From Isoetes taiwanensis (Eukaryota; Streptophyta; Lycopodiopsida; Isoetales; Isoetaceae), in contig JAJEKV010000039.1 of NCBI GenBank assembly GCA_021234155.1, forward strand, positions 1,550,001-1,614,000: a stretch of 64,000 bases of DNA. The letters are read 5' to 3'. Position 1 is the stretch's first letter. Each line of letters starts with the position of its first letter. Below, one piece after another: positions 52,530-64,000 of the stretch. The position numbers and the translations under genes were made by a program. Under the pieces are notes generated by a model. That model had not been told where the DNA came from and made no database searches. It was given only the letters and a program-made list of their open reading frames with translations.

Positions 52530-55440
52530 CTATAAGCGAAACGAAAGGTGCCCAGGGGCCCCAACATACGATCTGGGTCGTATGATCGACGAATTCAACG
52601 ACTGTGGCAGTCCAGGGTGCATCTCGTTTAGAATATGTAGCAAAATAACGAGGTAACTAATGGTAAATTGAACAAGATGAGGCACATGACAACAAGGAGG
52701 CATGGTATAGACCACCAAACAAGCAATGGACGATAACCATGAATAAATGGAGAAAAGCAACATGAGGCCCAATGGACCAATGCAAACAATGCGAATAAAG
52801 CAATCAAAATGAACGCAACGAAATGGATTAGTCGAACTACAAAGAAATGAGGAATCAACTAACGATATGAGCAATGGAGCAGAAGAACCACACAGATAAA
52901 GGGAAGACCTGGTGATAAACATAGGCTAAACAATAGAAGACTAGAATACTATGGTAAAGATATTGATTGATATCTCAAGAAGGAGTGATGCATAAGCAAA
53001 GGACAAGGGACACAAGGTGACATCCCATAGCTTGAACACAACTGAAAATGTGATAGGAACTACAAGAAACAAAAATAGAGCCACAAGGGATAAAATATGA
53101 ATATAACTGATGAGGCAAGGGAATAATAGGGACCAACAAGACATAAGAACCGAGCGGGGTGCAGGGAACCAAATAGTAACATGGAAAATGATGCCAACAA
53201 GCGAAGTGATGAAAACAGACTTTAATGAATCGGGCGACCTGGATAACGAAAATTACAAAGATAAGAAAGCATGAACCTCTGACTCGCAAGGTCAATAGAA
53301 TAAGTAAAACTGAAGATCAAGAAGATGATTAATGGAACTATGAGCCAGGAAAATCAAAGTAACAAAGCTAAAACAAGAATAATGAGACTAAAAGAACAAA
53401 CTCAAAATAAATCGACCCAATCAACAACCATGGAACAAGCGGAGCAAGAGGACACAACTATGATTAAAGGCATTCGAACATTGCCACTAGACATAGAAGG
53501 GCGAGGGGGACAAATCGGACAATGACGACAACTGAAAGGCTATGATAGAAAAAACTCAGAAAAGGAAAGTGTCAGATGGTCAACTTGGAGGAATAAGGGG
53601 GAAGTGAATAAAGCGTAACAAGAACTATGGAAGCAAATAGAGCACAAGTAAGAGTGCAGAGTTCTATAACAAATATGACAGACACTAAAGAGGCTTGCAT
53701 AACTATACAGGGTTAATGGAGCAACGTAAGACCACTATAACATAAAGGAGATGAAGGACGACAGAAAAAAAAAAACAAAAAAATGAATAAGGGCAATGAA
53801 ACATCGAGATCGAAGAAATGAAGGGGCACATTAGTGATCAGGCTCTGAAGCAATGACTCTTCAAAAAACAAGGTGGCAAGCATCAATAGAACTAAAGAGA
53901 CCATCAACTATGGAATGGGTGGAGCAAAAAGAGTAAATCGGATAAAGGCAACAGAAAAACTGCCAGAACTAGAAGGGCGAGAGGAACAAATCCGGCAATT
54001 GGAATACATGAACAAACTGCAACAGAGAGGACAAAGAAGGATTTCATGAAGACATAGGACCTAAGTTAACTTAGACGAATAAAATTGGCAAAAATAAGAA
54101 CTAACGAAGCAAATGAAGCACAAATATGACTACAAGAAACCATAGGAAGAGATGGAACAATGGAACAAGTATGAAACTAGGGCAAACACTAAAAAGATAC
54201 ACGGACTATAGAACAATAGAGCAATAAAGGACAGCTAGAACTAAAGGATGTGACGGGCGATCCAGAGAGAAGACAACGAATAGGGTAGTAGAACATTAAC
54301 CGAGATAAGAAATTGACGAGGACACATTGATTTTAAGGTAGTCGTAATATATACCGATAAAAACCATACCACATCATAGACCCATAGAAAATAAGATAGA
54401 TCAGTTGCATGAAACAAATATTCATGCACCATGAACTAAACAAATCCCCCACATATAACGAACACTGGTGCAATGAGGTAAAATATTGCACTTAAAGGAC
54501 ACATTTTAAATTCATGCTCGATATAGAATGCTCACTGCCATAAAGAATGCTCATGCATAACCTCCATACCTATACTCACACACGTGCAAGTCTACCACAA
54601 GTTATATTTTCCATGAGAAAAAACAAGCGATAAAAGAATTGACAGGGCACATTAGTTAATGCAGTTGTAACATCAACAAAAAACATACCGCATAAGAAAA
54701 ACGTATAAAAGATAGATGGACTACATAAACAAATATCAACACATCGTAAATCAAACATATTACGCTCACATAACAAATACTGATGCAACATGAAACATGA
54801 AACAAAATAAAGTCACGATTATCCATCAAACATCATACACATGCATGATAGAATACGTTTGCCCAAAATAAAGTCACGATTATCCATCAAACATCATACA
54901 CATGCATGATAGAATACGTTTGCCAAAACTATAAAAAAAATAGTTATGCATAACCCCACACCAAACATCATTATAACCTGTGCATGTCTACTTTAAGTTA
55001 TAGTTCTCCTAGAAATCATGCAAAATGGAGTTCTAAAAACATGCGATGTTCAAACTCAAAGTATAGAGGCCAAAAAGAATTAACGATGGCCAACCAACAA
55101 ACTGATGAGGTATGCCAACCTTAGGGACCAACTAGACCTAAGGACTGAGCGAGATGAAGGGGATCAGAGATCACATAGTAAATAAGACTAACGAAGCGGA
55201 GGGATGGAGCAATGAGATTGCGATGAAAGGGATAACTTGAACCACAAAGACCAAACAACGTGAAAGCAAACAATGACTAATAGAACAAGTAAACAAAAGG
55301 CTGAAAGAGGAGCAATGGACCATGAATAAGGACAAAATGAAATAATAGAGCCAAACATAACAAGGTGCTACGCACAGAGGGTTGCCCTCAAGTTTCTTGA
55401 GGGTGAGGTGGTCTAAATCTAAACGTGAAGTCATGTTTTT
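52530..55440. repeat. Degenerate A/G-rich dispersed repeats
   Basis: Phrases such as AGACTAAAAGAACAAA, CCATGGAACAAGCGGAGCAA, GAACTAGAAGGGCGAG and GATGAGG...TAGGGACCAAC recur at about 53.37, 53.9 and 55.1 kb, and again at 60.75 kb. Minus-strand open frames of 60-130 codons occur but look like shadows of this composition. Confidence 0.6.
54805..54926. repeat. 61-bp perfect tandem duplication
   Basis: AAATAAAGTCACGATTATCC ... AGAATACGTTTGCC occurs twice head to tail with no mismatch in about 58 bp. A recent duplication in otherwise old sequence. Confidence 0.95.
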
Positions 55441-56547
55441 TATAATCTATATTTAAATTAAAGTAGACCCCTACCATGTTCTTACAATCAGTTTGTAGTT
55501 CCCCTACATTCATGTACAAGCCCGTCCACAAGTGCCCCTTGATCGAATTGTGTATGCAACTGAGTAGTTTAGTGTTCTCATGGATGGAATTTTGAATTTA
55601 TGTCTCTGTGGCATCGCATTCCCATTTTTGGTCAACAATTAGATTGACCATATTAGATAAGTTTGTGCTCCCATCCTTGTAAGTCAGCTCTGCATTACGA
55701 AACTTCCAGGCAAGGAAAAACAACTCGCCATAATCCATTTTGTGGCCGCAACTTTATTTTTTTATAGCATCCTGCATCAACTCTCTGAAATAACTTTGTG
55801 ATGGTTTTCTAATCATTTATTATTAATATTTGCAGTAGCATGGTGAAAAATAGAAATGATAGTATTCATCTCTGAATGGCTTCTTAACTTGGATGTTTCT
55901 CGCATGACAAGCGTAAAATGCCATGCAGTGGATTACGTCACAAAAGCTATGCCCTAGGCAGTTCATGATATCACTAAACATTACACTCACACAGAAGCCA
56001 TGCTCAAAGCCTCCTCTTTCAAATTCTTAAAGCAAAGAAAGTAAACATGCATTATGTGTAGCACGGATAATGTGATTAGATTAATAATGTAGACTCTAGT
56101 AGTTAATCTTTAGGACTTTTAAGTGTTATGCAGAGAAAAGCTTGACAAAATTGACAAGGATCAAACCCTTCATAGAAAAGTTACTATAAGAGGTAAAGCT
56201 ACAAATACTTCTTGAAAGAATTCATAGCCCAGATATTAATTCTCAGCATGGTTGATGATGATACTTGTGCGCTTGATGAGGACCATCTTTGATCCATTGG
56301 CTGAATATCAGTTTCTCTATACTAAAAAACTTTATGATGCTTGCTTGCCCGAAATTGACATACCTCCTTTGGTGGCTTTACTACTTAACTAGATACAAAG
56401 ATTGCTACAAACTACCAAGTTGCTTACTTTCTCTTGGACATGTGCAGCATAAGTACAGCATAAATGTTAGATAATAGCACAAATATTGCAAAATTATTAT
56501 ATACTCTAGAACATGCATGATGGCTTGAGATCCAAATGGATGCCACA
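55441..56547. other. AT-rich intergenic stretch
   Basis: No coding frame or repeat recognised. Confidence 0.4.
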
Positions 56548-56769
56548 CTAGCCAAGAAAGGCTATCCAAGCTACACACTCAGGCTTGTGGGGAAGGCTAC
56601 CAATCCAGACTTCTGCTATGTCAAGCCAGTGTGCTCGTCCAAGAAGGTCAACCATTGAATTGCAATGCTCTAGAGTTACTAAAGTTACATAGGCACCACT
56701 TATAAAGTTGTGCCAACCTTCATCTATTGATCCAGCATGACTGCATGCACTAGCGAAACATTCCGGCAT
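56548..56769 (-). pseudogene. PPR protein fragment
   Basis: About 73 codons on the minus strand: PECFASACSHAGSIDEGW, EHCNSMVDLLGRAHWLDIAE, then PHKPECVAWIAFLG. This is the last PPR repeats and start of the E domain of a plant organelle RNA-editing PPR protein (consensus LSACSHAG...MVDLLGRAG...W..LLGAC). No neighbouring repeats are readable, so it is a fragment. Confidence 0.85.
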
Positions 56770-57299
56770 CTATTTTAAAGAACCAAATTTTTATAACTTC
56801 GACTAAAATTTTTTGGGATGGACGCGAGTTTCGAGCCATGGGTATTATCATGCGATTTTCAAAATGAGAGCGAGACTTCTTGCGAGACTTCTGACATGTG
56901 AACAAGCAACTAGAATGATGTCACAAAGCATCTTTGGGCATCTGTTAGTTTATTATGGCACTTCATATACTTAATTTTTGAGTAATTTCCTGATTACATC
57001 ATGGGATTAACTAGGAAAACAACACATGGATTTAAAAGTGCTTACATAATAGATTTAAGATGAAAAATAGGGGACCAATGCTTGGAATCATGAAGCTGCT
57101 CCTGTTGGAGTATGATATTTATTTTAGTCTCATCAACTTCAGCAACATGCAAAGTTGAATAGATCTCTTAAACGGTCTTAAAAATCCAATCAAAGTGGAA
57201 AAGATGACCTCTGACCCTGTACGAATGCCTTGAATAGATCAGACCAGCTTCCAAAGTCCTGCATTATAGGAAGCAGCAAACGTGCAGAATCCATATTAT
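56770..57299. other. Intergenic stretch, nothing identified
   Basis: Sequence between the PPR fragment and the ferroportin remnant. The last exon of the ferroportin gene might be expected here, but no match was seen. Confidence 0.4.
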
Positions 57300-60200
57300 T
57301 ATAAGATAACGATTTCATGTTGAAGTCCACAAACAAAAAAAAGGGACCCAGTCTGTCATATGTAGAACAAATAAATGTATCTTTGGATTTGGGACAATAA
57401 TTGCCACAATGTAAGACACCATATCTATAAATGACTCTAACGAACTTTGCATACCTCCAACGACTCCTGTTTCTGCCTCTGGTACAGATTCCTGCCGTCA
57501 AAGCCATAGTCAACAGTATAGCTGTCGTATCTGATTGGGCATTTGCATTTGTAAAGAACCAACATTCAAATTTATTATTATTAAGACAGTTCTAAGAGGG
57601 CAATCAAATTTAAACAGAGCCATATTTTTGCAATACCACATGAAGAATGGCACTGGAAGTTAGATCAACATTTTCCAGTAATATCTGTACCAAAGAGAAC
57701 CTATTGAATGCTGGAGACTGCTTCACCTGTATTGCTTGTGTCATTATCTGAACAATCTTCAAACCAAAGTACCACTACCAACCTAGTTTGTGGAATTGGC
57801 AATACCATTTTTCTTTATAAAAGGAGAATAATGCACCTGCATTATCTCAGTCACAGCCAAATCAAACATCCATAAGGCAAAGCATGAGATTACAACTCCA
57901 CTAATCAGCAATTCAGCTGAAAGTGTCTGATTCTGCATGAAGGTGGAGACAACACACAAAAAGACAGCTCCAGTGTTGAACACCAAAAACTGAGTTATGG
58001 AATATTATTTTGCTGGTACCAAAAGTGTTACTGAGTTATGAATTCATGATTCATACTTGAAACCAGATTGACCAGAGCCCTGCTCGAACAGTTGGGACGT
58101 ATGCATGAATCTTGGGATAAGCGAACGTTGCCCGACACCAATCAACGCAGATAATCCTCGTGCTAAACCAAGAACATATGCAGGCACGCCTTTCCACTCC
58201 AGAACAACAGTCATTAAGGACCCAAAACTGTAGATACAAGTCTGGAGTTAGTATCAACTACCTTGAGATCTGCAGCATGCAGAAACTTCATATTGCATCA
58301 TATCAGTTTAGGTTGCATACCTCAACACCGTGAAATATAGGAGAGCAAGTGCAAGGCTAGCATGAGCAGGCTGCTATTTTACGTATATAGAGAAGCCTTG
58401 GAAAATGGAAAAGTTGGTGGCTTTATGCACGGCTTTGGTAATAGAACGCCCTTCTTCCTGCTGATTATTCTCCTCTTCCATATACCCTGCTTCTTGGGCT
58501 GTAACTACTTGAGGAGCATTATTCCTATATTCTAAGGAGGGCGCGGAGGAATAGACTGAATATAAGAGCCAATATTCAAATCCAAACGTCAAAAGATTCC
58601 AAAGAGCTATAATGGCTGCAGATGATGCCACTGAAATACTGCTGCTCATGAGAATGCCAACAAAGACAGGAGCTACTAATTTGCAACATAGGTCAATTCA
58701 TCGCATTACAGAGTTCATCTCTGCAAGTATACTTGGCGTGCCTTTAGAAATAATGATTACCCTGTGAGGTAAAGAAATTATTACTATTGCTAAGAGCCAT
58801 TTTACAAGCACCTTTCATGAACCAAAAAATCACAGTATATGTGCATGGCATTTCTGAAATGCCAAGCATCATAGAGCTTGGACTGAGGGACTCAATACAT
58901 AAAGACTGGCAACATAACATGCAAGGATAGTGCTAAATGGTTGGCAGATACTTCAATCGACACTGTACACAACTCCTCCCCCAAGCAATGCTTACTTGAC
59001 AAATGCCAGGTGGTGCACAGCAATTGCAACTGCATTTGATGATCTTTCCAGGAGTGAAGATGGTAGCTTTGATGTTCACATAGAAAGACCATGCCATTAC
59101 ATGATACTCCACCTAATGAGACAATGCTAGCTTGCATATCGAATTTCACAACCTAGAGAGACCAAACTAATGAAAACTATTAGGTGAAAACAAACGTGCA
59201 ATCTTGAGAGGTGAGCAGTTAGAACAGTGAAAGTCCAAGAAAATATGCTGGAGTCTTTAGCAAAATTATTTGTATACCCTAGGCACACCGTATTCACTAT
59301 AGTCTTTTGTTTTTTTAGCTTCAGCAAACATGAAAAAAATTTGCCATCAAACAAATCTCATGCTAAGTCAACTTCAAAATAAGTGATGGCAGTGCAACAC
59401 AAAGCATATTGTGTTCATTGCAAAGGTAATAACTTAGTATCATGTTGAACCAACCAGTTGCCGATAATGAAATATACACCGAGATAATGATGGCAGTGCA
59501 CTATATACAAACTTGAGATAAGGACCGAAACAGCTGGAAGCCAGATACTTTTCTCAGGTGAAGGTGGTACAATTTGTAGAAAAAAATCTGAATATTCATT
59601 TGATGGAAACTTCTTGCTCTTGATAAAATCAATTGGAACTAAAGTCTTTGAAGAGGCATGGCTTTATGATCAGTTTGATGAATTTTTGGCTGCCAAAGGC
59701 ATTCAAAGAGAACTAACAGTTCCAGATACACCTCGCCTCCTCACAATGGAGTTGCTGAAAGCATAGAACCATTCTGACTTTGGCAAAATAATGATATCCT
59801 ATAAGCAGTTATCAACAGCGCACCTACTCATTCTTTAGTTCTCAAAACATATATGAATGCTAATACAACATAAAACCAGATGTCTCATATTTCAGGGTCT
59901 TTGGTTTCTTTTGCTAACCCTTTGCCACTCAACCAAGGGAAAAGCTGGAAAAAATGGCAGGTTGGCTGAGAGACAGTGCCCTTTTTACATGATATCCAAC
60001 TAATATGTACGGATGGAGATGTTATGATCCTGTAACCAAGACATGTTTGCCTCAAGAAGTATCCAATTTGTTGAACATCAGGCAAAGGAAAGAAGCTGCC
60101 CCTTTTCTACTACTATATATTATGACTTACCAATCTCGTTCAAGTTAAATACTACTAGCTAGTCCAGCAGGCCCCAGAAGCACCAAATGCATTAATCATG

Positions 60201-60446
60201 ACGATAAGCACAACAGCTATTACTACCAGGCAAGGAATCCGAATATCCAAGCAATCCCATAACTGCTAAGGCTGCAATCAACATAGATGCATTCTGAATG
60301 ACCAATGAAATCCACATTACCTGTAAGAAATAGCTAATGACCCATTGAGAGATGCTGGACTTTCATATCAAAATGCTTAGGATGTTATGTATGCACCTTA
60401 AGGGCTGCAGTTTTTCCGACCCAATCTCCCACGAAAACCCCAAATA
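57300..60446 (-). pseudogene. Ferroportin / IREG-like iron transporter, multi-exon, broken
   Basis: Minus-strand exons recognised, 5' to 3': 60446-60397 (VFGVFVGDWVGKTAALK); 60320-60131 (VMWISLVIQNASMLIAALAV, then hydrophobic helix INAFGASG); 58720-58321 (MNSVMR, IDLCCKLVAPVFVGILMSS, AAIIALWNLLTFGFEYWLL, ALALLYFTVL); 58227-58057 (SFGSLMTVVLEWKGVPAYVL, AGLWSIWFQ); ~57970-57837 (AVFLCVVSTFMQNQ, LWMFDLAVTEIMQ); 57491-~57300 (ESVPEAETGVVGGMQSSLES). Most borders show GT/AG sites. These are transmembrane segments of the SLC40/ferroportin family, which exports iron; plants have vacuolar/plasma-membrane IREG1/2 and plastid IREG3/MAR1. Lesions: frameshifts in the second exon, TGA and TAG in the third, a one-base deletion in the fourth. 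First and last exons were not found. Confidence 0.85.
59655..59790 (+). mobile_element. Ty1/copia integrase fragment
   Basis: Plus strand DEFLAAKGIQRELTVPDTP, followed in a shifted frame by PHNGVAES, the catalytic-Glu motif of copia integrase, and TLAK. It lies in an intron of the ferroportin remnant in opposite orientation. No LTR is visible nearby. Confidence 0.75.
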
Positions 60447-60719
60447 CTGTAAGTGAAGCTGTTTCCCCAAACTACTGGGCTTTCTTGAGAGACGCAAAAA
60501 AAATTTAAAACGTTGGCCCTCGGCAAAGAGCTCTGTCCTCAGATTCACTAGAAAAACAGCAAGAACGCATCAATTTTTGGCAGTGCCGGTTAGCCGGTGT
60601 GCACAGCGGCCTCCCAGCAATACTGGTGACCGAGAATTTACAGGCGAGCGCCAGTTTGAAGCAGTTTCCAGCATAATCTCGGCATATTCTAGCATATGCT
60701 CAGAATATGCTGAAACCCA

Positions 60720-61015
60720 CATAAACAAGGGTATGCCCCCCTAGGGGCAACCCAAAAATAACGAGACTAAAAGAACAAAATCCCAGCAAATAAACAAGAA
60801 GAACAAAAGCTACCAAACTAACGGAAAAAGCAAGATTGAACATGACCAAAGAACTAAAAAGACCAACGAACCATGGAACAAGCGGAGCAACATGGGACAA
60901 ATCCGAGTAGAGGCAATAGAAAAATGGCTACCATGACGATAAAATGGCATATCCAAGAACTATAGAAGGGGGAGGAGCACAAGTAAAACTACAAGGAATT
61001 TTTAAAACAATAGTG
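60720..61015. repeat. Copy of the A/G-rich dispersed repeat
   Basis: Shares ACGAGACTAAAAGAACAAAA and CCATGGAACAAGCGGAGCAA with the family at 53.4-55.1 kb. Confidence 0.6.
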
Positions 61016-62847
61016 CTGTAACACTCCCCTTTAATATGCGACCTTGTTAAAAAGCGAAAGAAAGGAAAAAAAAAAGGTAGAGGAAAAAAAGGAAGAAAAG
61101 GTAGCGAAATAGAAGAAAGGGAAAAGCGAAAATAAAAATGAAAAAGCAGAAAAGGGGAAGAAAGAGGAAGGGGAACTACTCAAATTTCTTATAGCCCAAT
61201 AATGCTGGGCTTGGTTTCTAGTTTTTTCATGCTTCACAAGTTGAAGAGTCAATGAGCTACCTTTAATTTAGACACGTGGATTGGAAGTTGTGATAAAATT
61301 TATGGTCACTAAAGCATTAAAAATTTATGATCTGACTCATGAGGAAGTTAAAAGTTTATTATTTAAATTTGGGAAGTGTGCATTATGCTTGAATGAATAA
61401 AAACAATCTCACATATCCTAACATATATAATGCAGTCTTATTTTTTGTTTTTGTTTGAGATGTAATATTTTTTTGAACAATTTTGGAGCTGACACGTGGT
61501 GTTGAAAATTCCAAGGAAAAAGAGCAACAAGAATAAAAAAAACCCAGATTTTGCGGATCTATTTTGCGGATCTGTGCTCTGGCTATGGCAGATCCACCTC
61601 CGGAACTAGATGCTTCTCGCCTCCTCCCAAGTACTCTAGCTATGGCGGAGCCCAGGGTTAGATTATCGGGGTTCTTTAGGCGCTTTTGTGCTCCGATGGG
61701 CAATCTCTTTATACTCTGCTTCGCCTGCTGATCTGCAGAGAAAATTGGGTGGAGGTGTTTTTGGAAGTGACTGAACCCAATCCGTCTGCTTGCTTGCTCT
61801 CCGGATCTGGAGGATTATCTTCTAGCTTTGAATCAGGTTGATTTCCCTAATTCCGGCCTTTTTCTGCAACGGAGCGTTTCTTCATCTTCCAGCTTTGAAT
61901 CAGGTTGATTTCCACGATTAGAACTTTTTTCGCTTCGTTCTTTGCATAACGGAGCGTATGCTAGAATCTTTTGTCTCAAGAACCGGCAGGGGTTTTGTAA
62001 TGGGGCAGGCCGCGGATTTGGCATTGAATTGAGGCGTTTTTGTGTAAAAATTGAAGTTTGATTGGAAATTGCAATAGATGCAACGATGTGACAATTCTTT
62101 GCAAGTTTTTAGGCCGTCTATGACGTCACAGAGCTCGGTTCAAGGAGACAGGGCTGCTCTTAGAACATCTTCCAGAGGCAAACCTAATCCTTCCCGCTTG
62201 GATTTCTCAGATTCTGGAGATGAATGGATTTCTCAGACTCTGGAGATGAAAAGGGGATACAGAGGATCTGAATAAGGTAGAGAAGCTTCAATGGAAGATG
62301 AAGGCAGAGCTGGCTGTCCATATTATTTCCTTGATTCTACTTACTTGTGTATTTGTCCTCTACATATGCTCCTACAGGACGGTAAGCCTTTTTCCTTAAC
62401 TTCAGATGCACCGCAGACTGCACCTTCCATTTGTTATGTTTTTTCTCAATCTGTTTTGTCCACAGAGCAGCAACAATATTTAGTTATATCCCTATCTTTG
62501 CCAAATTTTCATCATAACCACATAATTTGGAACCAAGAACTTACAAATACTTGGCCGAACCCATCAAATTGCCTATTTTTTTCACCGAATTGTGTTAAAA
62601 GACTTCCTTTTCGTTGTTGGACTCGATGTTTCTAAACTTTCCTCTGAGATGAGGCCTTGACGAGACCCAACATGCCATATTTGCAACAATCTAAGAGTTT
62701 GAAAAAGGAACAAAGATTCGCAAATGTGCAAAAGGTTTTCCCTCTTTTGACGATTTGGGTAGGACTAGAAATTCCTCTAATTTGAAGGAACATAGCCATT
62801 TCGCCATTAAATCTTTGTTCTCGATGTCCGTGGAAAGTCACATCGAC
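61016..62847. other. Unassigned region with a small tandem duplication
   Basis: CAGCTTTGAATCAGGTTGATTTCC occurs near 61822 and 61890, each followed by a copy of AACGGAGCGT. Short frames at 62078-62275 and 62291-62635 are open but unrecognised. A purine-rich run spans 61050-61170. Confidence 0.4.
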
Positions 62848-62906
62848 TTCAAAAAATATGACAAGGCTATGCTCACATCAGCTTCAAAAAATATGACAAG
62901 GCTATG
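62848..62906. repeat. 33-bp tandem duplication
   Basis: CTTCAAAAAATATGACAAGG..CTATG appears twice (62849 and 62882) just upstream of the helicase remnant. Confidence 0.9.
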
Positions 62907-62979
62907 GTTATCGCATGGTCGACAATGTGATGAGACCGGTACATCTCGAAGTAACACCATTTATCTTTCCAAGAATATC

Positions 62980-63300
62980 GGGGATGTCTTTGCTACTCTA
63001 GATGGAGAGAAAATTTCTAAATATTTCAATGGTTGTCATGTGCTTAATATTCCTGGCAAGATGTATCCGGTCAAAATCTTATACAAAGACCGAAAGCGAC
63101 CTTTGAATTATCTAGAATCTGCTGTTCAGACAGCACTTGATATTCATGTCCGAGAGCCAGAGGGGTGATGTTGTAATGTTTTTAACTGGCCACGAAGAGA
63201 TTGAGAAAGCTGTCAGGAAGCTTGAAGATGGAATTAGAACTTTGGAAGAAGGATCCTGCATGGATGCCATAATTTTGCCTCTTTATGCATCGCTTCCTCC
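62980..63300 (+). pseudogene. DEAH-box RNA helicase fragment
   Basis: Plus strand, ATLDGEKISKYFNGCHVLNI, PGKMYPVKILYKDRKRPLNY, LESAVQTALDIHVREPEG, then after a one-base insertion near 63160 GDVVMFLTGHEEIEKAV, EEGSCMDAIILPLYASLPP. This is the part of a DEAH/RHA helicase from motif III (SATLD; here the Ser is lost) through the P-x-YP loop to motif IV (FLTGxEEI) and LPLhgSLPP. ATP-binding motifs I and II are absent upstream and motifs V and VI are absent downstream. It stops at a natural exon end without a GT donor, so it is a fragment. Confidence 0.88.
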
Positions 63301-63328
63301 TGCAACTTTATATTATTGCTGCAATTGA

Positions 63329-64000
63329 CAACTCTACGTATCTATAATATAAGAAAGCTTTCCTTGGACCTGTAGTTTTTTACTCTTCCTTTTCTCCCTC
63401 CTTTTCTCCCTGTGTGCATTGCAGAAGGAAAATCATATTTCAATTCATTTCCCAAGATATTTTTTGAAAGTTTATATGAATTGCATACACAAGTGCAGGA
63501 ACGTCTTAAATATTGACCAAGTGCACGAAATATTGGCCATTGTCTTGCTAGAACTATGTACTAGTTCCATGGGTGAATTATATAGTAGAACTATGAGTAT
63601 ATATTTATGCATATTCTGGCAGATGCCAGTGCCTATACACAAGATGCTCTGCGCAGAGACTTGCCGTCTGGTTTCAACTAGAAAATCACAAAGCAACAAC
63701 GAGAAAAAAAATGCACGCACGCCGAACCTCCATAGTTTGATATAATCCATGCTTCCAGAGTACTACTCTGTGCAAAACTAGTTAAAATGGCTAGTTAGGG
63801 AATTCTACACTAGCTTGGTCCATGAGCAGAGCTTCTGGCACTCTAGCATCTGCCTGAAGGGAGCTAAGCTGAGCTTTGGAAATGGGTGTGAAAGTCTTAT
63901 TTCCATTTTTAAAAAACTAGCAAATCTTGGTGCGCTTTGTTACTTACATTATACGCTCATTGATCACTTTCTTCAAGAATTATCTATGGGTACTATGATA
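63329..64000. other. Intergenic to the window end
   Basis: No convincing coding frame, RNA gene or repeat recognised. Confidence 0.4.

Noticed and set aside
59885-60085. Minus-strand frame as the missing ferroportin exon
   Set aside because: No similarity to the expected transmembrane segment; it lacks plausible splice borders in phase.

Overview
The window is land-plant nuclear DNA made mostly of transposable elements in several states of decay. Plant origin is supported by an interstitial CCCTAAA telomeric repeat, COBRA, IREG/ferroportin and PPR gene remnants, a chromodomain Ty3/gypsy element, a Ty1/copia element with an initiator-Met tRNA primer site, and PIF/Harbinger genes. The nesting and the number of old broken copies suggest a large repeat-rich genome such as a fern, lycophyte or gymnosperm, but the sequence does not settle which. 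No fully intact host gene was found.

Layout. 1-10878: 3' portion of a large Ty3/gypsy chromovirus whose 5' LTR lies before the window. Upstream of its gag-pol (3631-8424) it carries two extra genes: a long charged protein ending in a complete histone H3 fold (frame open from the window edge to 1167), and a roughly 500-codon protein with an acidic tract (1891-3417). Two near-identical 67-bp palindromes exactly 200 bp apart lie between them. The 3' LTR is 9301-10878. 12181-13463: broken HUH-endonuclease Rep gene of Replitron type. 13511-15349: 5' LTR, primer site, gag and start of protease of a truncated copia element. 15350-20390: purine-rich and palindromic repeats plus a COBRA-like pseudogene. 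20514-25066: a nearly full-length LINE on the minus strand, set inside a GA microsatellite and itself carrying a telomeric-repeat insertion. 26219-27407: a Myb/SANT-like gene of PIF/Harbinger accessory type.

28580-41797: a complete 13.2-kb Ty3/gypsy element of Tat/Athila-like organisation with two 560-bp LTRs (6 differences by eye) and a GATAC target duplication. It has a 2-kb polypyrimidine minisatellite between gag and pol, a possible antisense ORF, and a roughly 1,000-codon gene at the env position whose basic C-terminus is encoded in the 3' LTR. 41803-45535: spacer, a poly(T)-marked retroposon and a Cys-rich small gene. 45536-50106: second LINE (plus strand). 50091-51596: Harbinger transposase pseudogene (minus) interrupted by a 272-bp MITE. 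51700-56500: SINE-like tandem units and degenerate repeats. 56548-60446: PPR fragment and a multi-exon ferroportin/IREG pseudogene (minus) with a copia integrase fragment in an intron. 62980-63300: DEAH-box helicase pseudogene.

The strongest candidate for something undescribed is the H3-fold gene inside a chromodomain retrotransposon: an element that can read histone H3 through its chromodomain and also encodes its own H3-like protein. Next are the Rep gene, the env-position gene that ends inside the LTR, and the microsatellite-embedded LINE.
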